Shown one piece after another: positions 1 to 5,194 of a DNA stretch of 6,321 nucleotides. Location of the stretch: assembly GCA_028288775.1 (NCBI GenBank), contig JAQGHP010000436.1, forward strand, positions 1 through 6,321. Direction: 5' to 3'. The translations under genes and the position numbers were made by a program. Position 1 is the first letter of the stretch; the number at the start of each line of letters is the position of its first letter. The stretch is from Phycisphaerales bacterium (lineage in GTDB: Bacteria; Planctomycetota; Phycisphaerae; Tepidisphaerales; Tepidisphaeraceae). The notes below the pieces were generated by a model, which searched no databases, was not told the origin of the DNA, and saw only the letters and a program-made list of their open reading frames with translations.

Positions 1-209
1 TTCATCGTGTCCCAGGTCATCTCCTCGTCGCGATCCGGGGAGGAGCCGACGTGGCAATTCAGGCAGGCGAGGTCGCAGCGGAGCCCGAGATTGAGCTGGA
101 CGGCGCGGATGGAATTGGCGCGCAGAGCACCACCGAGCGACCGCGTCGTTCGGGCGTCGAACCCCCCGGCAGCCGTCGGCTGCTGGCGGACCGTCAGCGG
201 TACGCTCAT
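1..209 (-). CDS. arsS: Radical SAM protein, ArsS-like (arsenosugar biosynthesis), 5' part only
   Basis: The reverse strand reads open from ATG at 209-207 to the left edge, giving 69 complete codons of a gene whose 3' part lies outside the window. Residues 45-52 read CDLACLNC, a CX3CX2C motif with Cys45, Cys49 and Cys52, which in radical SAM enzymes binds the 4Fe-4S cluster that cleaves S-adenosylmethionine. The context is typical of the ArsS family: an FDAR segment near residue 18, then VQLNLGLRC before the cluster, CHV directly after it, and an SSPDRDEEMTWDTM stretch. ArsS proteins are cytoplasmic, usually a little over 300 residues, end in a Cys-rich DUF3641 domain and act in arsenosugar formation, often with the methyltransferase ArsM. 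Neither the C-terminal domain nor a neighbouring arsM is visible here, so the subfamily is inferred from the N-terminus. An AAGGAG ribosome binding site precedes the ATG by 4 nt. The gene is divergent from the exported-protein cassette. Radical SAM membership is near certain; the ArsS call is likely. Confidence 0.8.
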   Translation of the reverse strand, partial: MSVPLTVRQQPTAAGGFDARTTRSLGGALRANSIRAVQLNLGLRCDLACLNCHVGSSPDRDEEMTWDTM

Positions 210-213
210 GCCA

Positions 214-219
214 CTCCTT
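214..219 (-). promoter_or_regulatory. Ribosome binding site of the ArsS-like gene
   Basis: On the minus strand the bases read AAGGAG and lie 4 nt upstream of the ATG at 209-207. It is the strongest Shine-Dalgarno match seen before any gene in the window, and it supports the chosen start of the radical SAM protein. Confidence 0.6.
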
Positions 220-440
220 CCCCGCACGCCACCCTCCGACGGTTCTATACCCGCGACCACCGGGGGCGTGGATGAGCCGCAAAAATTGTGATGGTATGAA
301 ATGCAATCAAACCGTGCGGGCGACAGGTGGGATCGACGAATCTCCATGAGTCCGACCGAGGGCGAGCGGAGTAAAGAAATTCAGGCGCCCATGTTTGGGA
401 GGGTCGGTCCATTCCTTCACGCCGGGGCAAAGCGGCGCAA

Positions 441-462
441 AATCGCTTTGATTGAAGCGATT
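441..462. repeat. Inverted repeat with 8-bp arms, operator-like
   Basis: AATCGCTT at 441-448 is matched perfectly by AAGCGATT at 455-462 across a 6-nt centre (TGATTG). The arms are AT-richer than the surrounding GC-rich sequence. No T-run follows on the plus strand; two further T residues follow on the minus strand, but no minus-strand gene ends here, so a terminator role is unlikely. A protein-binding dyad is possible. Confidence 0.4.
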
Positions 463-756
463 GTCTCAACGCCGCGCCGCCCCGGATTTGGTTGCGCTAG
501 AGCGGGCGCTCTGAGGATCCGGGCCGACGCCGCTGCGCGGCTTGGGACCGGCGTGAAGGGGTGGCGCGGTTGGGCAAAACCGGGGGTTCGAGATTCGGGC
601 AGAATTCTCCGACGCAAGAAACGGAGGCTTGGTCGGATTGGGTACAATCTCCGCGAATGCAACTAAATGCCTTCCAAAAAGGACCTTATGAAAATTGTCA
701 CACTGAGACATTCGCCCCGCAAAACCGAACTCTTGTCACAGCAAAGACTTGCATGC

Positions 757-826
757 AAAATGTCCCGCTTTTTGGGCCATAAAACACGAAATGCGAGACA
801 AAATGGGACATTTCGGGACATCGCAT
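757..826. promoter_or_regulatory. GACA/TGTC repeat cluster, possible operator or leader structure
   Basis: Three consecutive 10-mers at 791-800, 801-810 and 811-820 all end in GACA (GAGACA, GGGACA, GGGACA), one helical turn apart. They are bracketed by ATGCGA (791-796) and its complement TCGCAT (821-826). Upstream, AAATGTCCC (758-766) is perfectly inverted to GGGACATTT (805-813), and ATGTCCCG (760-767) is also perfectly inverted to CGGGACAT (814-821), so one upstream arm can pair with either of two downstream units. Further TGTC/GACA tetramers lie at 696-699, 707-710 and 734-737. The cluster sits 180-250 bp upstream of the DUF1501 start. It could be a set of transcription factor sites, a folded 5' leader or a dispersed intergenic repeat; the sequence alone does not decide. 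Confidence 0.4.
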
Positions 827-988
827 GAGGGTCTTTGCGGAGGGTTGAGGCGAATCGCAAGCATTACGTAAGCGCCTTCCGTGTCCACCGTTTGCGGTCC
901 GTCAGCCGATAACATTTTGCTAGAACCCTCAACGCAATGGGGGCGTCCCACTAAACAAAAGGTGGGAACGAAGAGAATCAGGCAAACC

Positions 989-996
989 AGGTGAGG
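989..996 (+). promoter_or_regulatory. Ribosome binding site that decides the DUF1501 start
   Basis: AGGTGAGG ends 9 nt before the ATG at 1006. The longer alternative start, the GTG at 991, lies inside this motif and has no good Shine-Dalgarno sequence of its own upstream. This favours initiation at 1006. Confidence 0.5.
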
Positions 997-1005
997 TATC
1001 CAGGC

Positions 1006-2358
1006 ATGGCAGTCAATGACAGCTCTTGGTGTGGCAGCAAGCAGCACGTTCGGCCGGGCGCGTCGCGCCGGGAATTCCTGTACGTCGGGTTGATCGGCGG
1101 ACTGGGGCTCAGCCTCGGGGACTACCTCTCGTCCCGCGCCATGGGCAGCGAAATCGCCATGCCCGGCACCACCGTCGGCCTGAAGGAAGGCGTGGCCAAG
1201 TCGGTCATTCACATCTTCCTGCCGGGCGGCATGGCCAGCCATGAATCCTTCGACCCGAAGCCCGATGCCCCCATCGAATACCGCGGGCCATTCTCCCCGA
1301 TCCGCACCAAGCTTGATGGCGAATACTTCTCCGAGAACTTGCCGCAGATCGGCGGCATCGCCGACAAGATCACCGTCATCCGCTCGATGACCCACGGCGA
1401 AGCCGCCCACGAACGCGGCACGCACAACATGTTCACCGGCTACCGCCCGAGCCCCGCGCTCGACTTCCCCAGCTTCGGCTCGGTGGTCAGCGAGGAATTC
1501 GGCCCGCGCAAGAACATGCCGCCGTACGTGTGCATCCCTTCGATGCCCAACCCGTACGCCGGCTCAGGGTATCTCAGCACCAAGTACGGCCCGTTCAGCC
1601 TCGGCGCCGACCCGTCCGACGGCGGCTTCAAGGTGCGCGATCTCCAGCTCAATGGCGACGTCAACGACGCCCGCTTCGCCCGCCAGCAGAGCATGCTGGC
1701 GACGGTGGACAACCACTTCCGCACGCTCGAGAAATCCGACTCGCTGGCCGCGATGGATTCGTTCTACCAGCGGGCGTACAGCCTGATCAGCTCGAAGGAT
1801 GCGCGGGAGGCGTTCAACCTCGCCGCGGAGCCCGAGGCGGTCAAGGAACAGTACGGCAAGAACACCGCCGGGATGCGCATGCTGATGGCGCGCCGGCTGG
1901 TTGAAGGCGGCGTCCGCTTCATCTCCATGACCTACGGCGGATGGGATCACCACAGCAATCTGACTCAGGGCTTCAAGGGCCAAATGCCCGCGTTCGACAA
2001 GGCCTTCGCCGCCCTCATTCGCGATCTCGATTCGCGCAAGCTGCTCGATTCGACGCTGGTGATGGTCAGCTCCGAATTCGGCCGCACGCCCAAGGTCAAC
2101 CAGACCGAAGGCCGCGACCACTGGCCGAAATGCTTCAGCGTGGTGATGGCCGGCGGCGGGATCAAGCAGGGCCTCATCTACGGCTCGTCCGACCCCACGG
2201 GCGGCGAACCCGCCAACGACCCGGTCTGCGTCGAAGACCTCTCGGCGACGCTCTATCACCAGCTGGGCATCGACCCGGACAAGCGCCTCGTCGCCCCCGG
2301 CACCCGCCCCATCGACATCGTCCGCGGCGGCAAAGTGATCACCGATATTCTCGCGTAA
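1006..2358 (+). CDS. DUF1501 family protein with Tat-type signal
   Basis: This 450-residue protein is a full-length DUF1501 member, a planctomycete-amplified family placed in the alkaline phosphatase/sulfatase superfamily; its substrate is not established. The N-terminus carries a twin-arginine motif, SRREFL at residues 20-25, followed by a Gly/Leu-rich hydrophobic stretch (about 26-41), so export by the Tat pathway in folded form is likely. Family landmarks appear in order: a LPGGMASHESFDPKP block around residues 72-85, a His-rich THGEAAHERGTHNMFTGY block around 129-144 (His130, His135, His140), YGGWDHHS at 310-317, SSEFGRTP at 355-362 and GRDHW at 369-373. The Asp and His residues in these blocks are the plausible metal or phosphoryl ligands by analogy with the superfamily, but this is inference. 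The ATG at 1006 is preferred because AGGTGAGG precedes it; a GTG at 991 would add five residues. The gene leads a co-directional set with the PPC and DUF1549 genes. DUF1501 proteins commonly accompany DUF1549/DUF1553 proteins, which suggests a joint extracytoplasmic role. Confidence 0.9.
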   Translation: MAVNDSSWCGSKQHVRPGASRREFLYVGLIGGLGLSLGDYLSSRAMGSEIAMPGTTVGLKEGVAKSVIHIFLPGGMASHESFDPKPDAPIEYRGPFSPIRTKLDGEYFSENLPQIGGIADKITVIRSMTHGEAAHERGTHNMFTGYRPSPALDFPSFGSVVSEEFGPRKNMPPYVCIPSMPNPYAGSGYLSTKYGPFSLGADPSDGGFKVRDLQLNGDVNDARFARQQSMLATVDNHFRTLEKSDSLAAMDSFYQRAYSLISSKDAREAFNLAAEPEAVKEQYGKNTAGMRMLMARRLVEGGVRFISMTYGGWDHHSNLTQGFKGQMPAFDKAFAALIRDLDSRKLLDSTLVMVSSEFGRTPKVNQTEGRDHWPKCFSVVMAGGGIKQGLIYGSSDPTGGEPANDPVCVEDLSATLYHQLGIDPDKRLVAPGTRPIDIVRGGKVITDILA

Positions 2359-2409
2359 GTGGGTTTGAAAATTCCGCCTTGTTTAGATGCGGTTTCACAA
2401 TCCTCGTGG

Positions 2410-2428
2410 CACGGGCGGCCCGCCCGTG
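2410..2428. repeat. Palindromic intergenic repeat, 9-bp arms
   Basis: CACGGGCGG at 2410-2418 is perfectly inverted to CCGCCCGTG at 2420-2428 around a single C. It is the first of four dyads in the spacer between the DUF1501 and PPC genes. The GGCACGGGCGG-type palindrome resembles intergenic repeats I associate with planctomycete genomes; copy number here is unknown. Confidence 0.6.
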
Positions 2429-2450
2429 TTCTGCCGCTACAGCGGCAGAA
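2429..2450. repeat. Palindromic intergenic repeat, 10-bp arms
   Basis: TTCTGCCGCT at 2429-2438 is perfectly inverted to AGCGGCAGAA at 2441-2450 with AC between. It abuts the preceding palindrome without a gap. As RNA it would make a stable GC-rich hairpin, but there is no following T-run. Confidence 0.6.
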
Positions 2451-2451
2451 T

Positions 2452-2511
2452 ATTGTGGTGCAGGCTTTCAGACTGCGTTAGAAGAAGCAGGCTGAAAGCC
2501 TGCACCACAAT
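2452..2511. repeat. Long perfect inverted repeat, 20-bp arms
   Basis: The 20 bases at 2452-2471 (beginning ATTGTGGTGCAGG) are the exact reverse complement of 2492-2511 (ending CCTGCACCACAAT). The 20-nt spacer can extend the stem by four more pairs, CTGC at 2473-2476 with GCAG at 2487-2490, after one mismatch, leaving a 10-nt loop. It lies 93 bp after the DUF1501 stop and 126 bp before the PPC start. No coding sequence or transposase is present, so it is best read as a small palindromic repeat element (REP- or MITE-like) that would also form a strong RNA hairpin and may attenuate or terminate transcription between the genes. Confidence 0.75.
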
Positions 2512-2552
2512 GGCGAAATCATGGGCGAGGCGCGTCGCGACTGTGAAGGCAA

Positions 2553-2570
2553 CGCCTCGCAAGCGAGGCG
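2553..2570. repeat. Palindromic repeat CGCCTCGC-AA-GCGAGGCG
   Basis: CGCCTCGC at 2553-2560 and GCGAGGCG at 2563-2570 are perfect 8-bp arms around AA. A third copy of the right arm, GCGAGGCG, occurs at 2525-2532, so the left arm could pair with either. This is the last of the four dyads in the spacer and resembles short palindromes I associate with planctomycete intergenic regions. Confidence 0.55.
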
Positions 2571-2637
2571 GCTAAGCAAGAACGCGTCGGCCCTCGCGGG
2601 ATTCTGACCGCGCGGTGCCGCATGTGTAAATATTTTT

Positions 2638-5097
2638 ATGAGTAGTATGCGAGGACACCCCTTCTCCCCATCGCGCCGATCTGCCGCAATACTGATCGGG
2701 TGTTTGCTGGCCGCAACCTTAACCCCTTCACTCAGCGCCGCCACGCCGGACGTGCAAGTCGTCCTTCCCCGCGGCGTGCAGCGCGGCACCGAGGCCGACC
2801 TGGTCCTCCAAGGCGCTCGCCTCGACGACGTGAAGGAAATTCTCTTCTACTCCCCCGGCATCACCGTCACGAGCCTTGAAGCCAAAAGCCCCACCGAACT
2901 CAAAGCCCACGTCCAGATCGCCAAGAACGCCCACATCGGCGAATACGCCCTGCGCGTCCGATCGGAAACCGGCATCTCCGATCTCCGCACCCTGTACGTC
3001 GGCCCGTACCCAATCGTGGAAGCCAAGAAACCCTTCGGCGATTTCGAGCACCCGCAGCCGATCAATCTCAACGTCACGGTTTTCGGAACCGTCGATAACG
3101 AGCAGGTTCACCACTTCGTCGTCGAAGCGAAGAAGGGCCAGCGTCTGACCGCCGAGGTGCATGGGATTCGGCTGGGCTACCTGTTCGATCCGTACGTCGC
3201 CATTCTCGACGAAAAGCGATTTGAGCTGTCGGCGTCCGATGACACCGCCCTGGGAATGCAGGACCCAATCGCCTCGGCGATCGTTCCGCAGGACGGCAAG
3301 TACATCGTCCAAATCCGCGAGTCTTCCTACGGCGGCAACGGCGCGTCCCATTACCTGTTGCACGTCGGCACCTTCCCCCGCCCCAAAATCGCCTACCCGC
3401 TGGGCGGCAAGGCGGGCGAAGACCTCGCGCTGCAATTCCTGGGTGATGTAGCGGGGCCGATCGCGCAGACCATTAAACTGCCGGGCGAAACAACCGCCTC
3501 CTTCGACCTCTTCCCCGAGCAGGACGGCTTGATCGCCCCGTCCCCCAATCGCATCGTCGTTTCCAGCTTCGCGAACGTTCTGGAGAAGGAACCTAACGAC
3601 GACGCGAAGACCGCGACGCCCGCGGACGGGGAGTTGCCGCTGGCGCTCAACGGCATCATCGACCACCCCGGCGACATCGACTTCTTCCGCTTCAAGGCCA
3701 AGAAAGGCCAGGCGCTGCACGTCCGCGTGATCGCCCGCGCGCTGCGGTCCCCCCTGGATTCGGTGTTGGCCCTCTACAACGCACAGGGCGGCCAGATCGC
3801 GTTTAACGACGACGCCGGGAGCCCCGACAGCTACCTCCGCTTCGACCCCCCCGCCGACGGCGATTACCTCGTCAGCGTTTCCGATCAGCTCAAGGCGGGC
3901 GGCCCCGACTACGCCTACCGCGTCGAGATTACGCCGATCAAACCCGCGCTCACCTTCACCATCCCGCAGTACGCCCAAAACTCGCAGGAGCGCTGGACCG
4001 TTCCCGTCCCCCGCGGCAACCGCTATGCGACGCTGGTCCGCGCCGCCCGTGCCGATCTCGGCGGGCCGCTTGCCCTCTCCAGCTCCGATCTGCCCGAAGG
4101 CATCACGCTCGCCACCGACGATTTTGCAAGCAGCGACGTAGTGCCTGTCGTGTTCGAAGCCAAGCCCGACGCCCCCGTCGGCGGAAAGCTTTCTTCCCTC
4201 AGCGGTAAATCCGCGGACGGGAAAACCGACGTGCAGGGCCGCTACGAGCAAAAGGTTGAGCTGGTCATCGGGAACAACAACCAGGCGATGTACTGGTCAA
4301 CGATCGACAAGCTCGCCGTCGCCGTCACGAAGGAAGCTCCGTTCAAGCTCCATCTCGAGCAGCCCAAGGTGCCGCTGGTGCAGGGCGGATCGATGGAGCT
4401 GAAGGTGACTGCCGAGCGTATTGCGGACTTCAAGTCGCCGATTTCCATTCGCCTGCTATTCAATCCGCCTGGCATCGGTGCCGCATCGGCGATGGACATG
4501 CCGGGCGACAAGAGCGAAGTGATGTACCCGCTCAACGCCGACCCGGGTGCGGCATTAAAGAAGTGGAAAATTTGCGTGGTCGGCATGGCGGACGTGAAGG
4601 GGCAGTTGTGGGTCTCATCCGAGTTGGTGGATTTGGAGATCGCTTCGCCATACATGCTCGCGACGCTGCAAATGACCGCCGCCGAGCAGGGCAAGCCCGC
4701 TGCGGTGCTCTGCAAGTTGGATCAGAAGGTGACTTTCGAAGGGAAGGCGAAGGTAAAGTTGCTGGGCCTTCCGCCCAACGCGACGGCGACGGATGTGGAA
4801 ATCACCCCGGCGGATAAGGAAGTGACGATCCCGGTGACGGTTGACGCAAAGACTCCGGTCGGCACGCACCAAACCCTGTTCTGCCGGGTGGTGGTGATGA
4901 AGGACGGCACGGAAATCGTCCACAACCTCGCCCGGGGCGGCGTGCTGCGTGTGGACGCGCCCCCACCCCCGAAAAAGGACGCCCCTCCGCCGCCCCCGGT
5001 GCAAACTGCCGCCAAGCCCCCGGAAAAAGCGCCGGAGGCCGTGGCCAAGCCGCTCTCGCGCCTGGAAAAGCTCCGGCAGGATCAGGGGCAAAAATAG
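2638..5097 (+). CDS. Exported TIG/PPC-domain protein with proline-rich tail
   Basis: The 819-residue product starts with a basic n-region (Arg13-Arg14) and a hydrophobic segment at about 15-28, with a probable signal peptidase I site after Ala34 or Ala35. A lipobox-like LIGC at 19-22 makes a lipoprotein possible but less likely, because the hydrophobic run before it is short. Domains in order: a TIG/IPT-like beta domain (about 37-122, beginning VQVVLPRGVQRGTE), a first PPC-like beta domain (about 149-244), a linker domain starting at YPLGGKAGED, and a clearer PPC domain at about 316-432, with the diagnostic EKEPNDD at 316-322 and GDIDFFRF at 345-352. Ig-like beta segments follow up to about 770. 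The end is a Pro/Ala/Lys tail (775-806) closing with SRLEKLRQDQGQK. No catalytic motif is visible; such modules mediate binding, so a periplasmic or surface scaffold role is inferred. There is no Shine-Dalgarno motif before ATG 2638; ATG 2647 is an alternative start that keeps the signal peptide. Confidence 0.88.
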   Translation: MSSMRGHPFSPSRRSAAILIGCLLAATLTPSLSAATPDVQVVLPRGVQRGTEADLVLQGARLDDVKEILFYSPGITVTSLEAKSPTELKAHVQIAKNAHIGEYALRVRSETGISDLRTLYVGPYPIVEAKKPFGDFEHPQPINLNVTVFGTVDNEQVHHFVVEAKKGQRLTAEVHGIRLGYLFDPYVAILDEKRFELSASDDTALGMQDPIASAIVPQDGKYIVQIRESSYGGNGASHYLLHVGTFPRPKIAYPLGGKAGEDLALQFLGDVAGPIAQTIKLPGETTASFDLFPEQDGLIAPSPNRIVVSSFANVLEKEPNDDAKTATPADGELPLALNGIIDHPGDIDFFRFKAKKGQALHVRVIARALRSPLDSVLALYNAQGGQIAFNDDAGSPDSYLRFDPPADGDYLVSVSDQLKAGGPDYAYRVEITPIKPALTFTIPQYAQNSQERWTVPVPRGNRYATLVRAARADLGGPLALSSSDLPEGITLATDDFASSDVVPVVFEAKPDAPVGGKLSSLSGKSADGKTDVQGRYEQKVELVIGNNNQAMYWSTIDKLAVAVTKEAPFKLHLEQPKVPLVQGGSMELKVTAERIADFKSPISIRLLFNPPGIGAASAMDMPGDKSEVMYPLNADPGAALKKWKICVVGMADVKGQLWVSSELVDLEIASPYMLATLQMTAAEQGKPAAVLCKLDQKVTFEGKAKVKLLGLPPNATATDVEITPADKEVTIPVTVDAKTPVGTHQTLFCRVVVMKDGTEIVHNLARGGVLRVDAPPPPKKDAPPPPPVQTAAKPPEKAPEAVAKPLSRLEKLRQDQGQK

Positions 5098-5104
5098 TGA
5101 TGTG

Positions 5105-5130
5105 GCACAGCCGGCCACCGGCTGTGCTTT
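5105..5130 (+). terminator. Hairpin after the PPC gene, weak terminator or palindromic repeat
   Basis: GCACAGCCGG at 5105-5114 pairs perfectly with CCGGCTGTGC at 5118-5127 across a CCA loop and is followed by only TTT. The GC-rich 10-bp stem starts 8 nt after the stop codon, a natural place for a terminator, but the short T-run makes intrinsic termination weak. It may instead be one more of the palindromic intergenic repeats, and it could allow partial read-through into the DUF1549 gene. Confidence 0.45.
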
Positions 5131-5142
5131 GATAATGCACGA

Positions 5143-5158
5143 CAGCCCTGCGGGGCTG
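5143..5158. repeat. Small hairpin CAGCCC-TGCG-GGGCTG
   Basis: CAGCCC at 5143-5148 and GGGCTG at 5153-5158 are perfect 6-bp arms around TGCG. The element sits 37 bp before the DUF1549 start codon, so it would fall in that gene's 5' leader. It resembles short planctomycete intergenic palindromes; a direct role in translation is speculative. Confidence 0.45.
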
Positions 5159-5194
5159 GATAGGGATGCGCCGAACCGACAATTGGATTTGACC

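Larger units (their letters stand above)
210..1005. other. Divergent intergenic region without a convincing gene
   Basis: About 0.8 kb separates the minus-strand radical SAM gene from the plus-strand DUF1501 gene. Open frames exist here (for example 301-666 plus, 663-860 minus), but their translations are Arg-rich or low-complexity, lack recognisable motifs and have no good ribosome binding site, so I call none of them. The region must hold the promoters of both genes. Small dyads are visible: AATCGCTT/AAGCGATT (441-462), AGAGCG-GG-CGCTCT (499-512), GATTG/CAATC (636-649, containing a TACAAT that could serve as a -10 box), the palindrome TTGCATGCAA (749-758), the palindrome TTACGTAA (864-871) and TCCCAC/GTGGGA (946-967). 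The densest signal is the GACA/TGTC cluster at 757-826, listed separately. No clear sigma-70 -35/-10 pair was found. A T-arm-like GGTTCGAG near 585 is not part of a tRNA. Confidence 0.6.

Noticed and set aside
575..605. GGTTCGAG resembling a tRNA T-arm
   Set aside because: Flanks do not pair into a 5-bp T-stem, and no acceptor or anticodon stem can be built around it.
301..666. 121-codon open frame on the plus strand in the divergent region
   Set aside because: Arg-rich translation with no recognisable motif, no ribosome binding site, and it spans dyads; open frames of this size are common by chance in GC-rich DNA.
663..860. 65-codon minus-strand frame overlapping the GACA cluster
   Set aside because: It has no ribosome binding site or domain, and its sequence is dominated by the translated repeat units; treated as non-coding.
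892..926. Possible promoter with TTGCGG and extended -10 TGCTAGAAC
   Set aside because: Spacing between the boxes is wrong and no suitable -35 hexamer lies 17 bp upstream of TAGAAC; too weak to list as a promoter.
2410..2570. CRISPR array
   Set aside because: The repeats are different palindromes, not identical direct repeats with regular unique spacers, and no cas gene is present.
2387..2575. 62-codon plus-strand frame in the palindrome-rich spacer
   Set aside because: Its sequence is just translated inverted repeats; no start context or homologous domain.
2728..4251. 507-codon antisense frame opposite the PPC gene
   Set aside because: It mirrors the codon pattern of the plus-strand gene, which has a signal peptide and clear PPC motifs; the antisense translation is Val/Gly/Ala-rich without domains.
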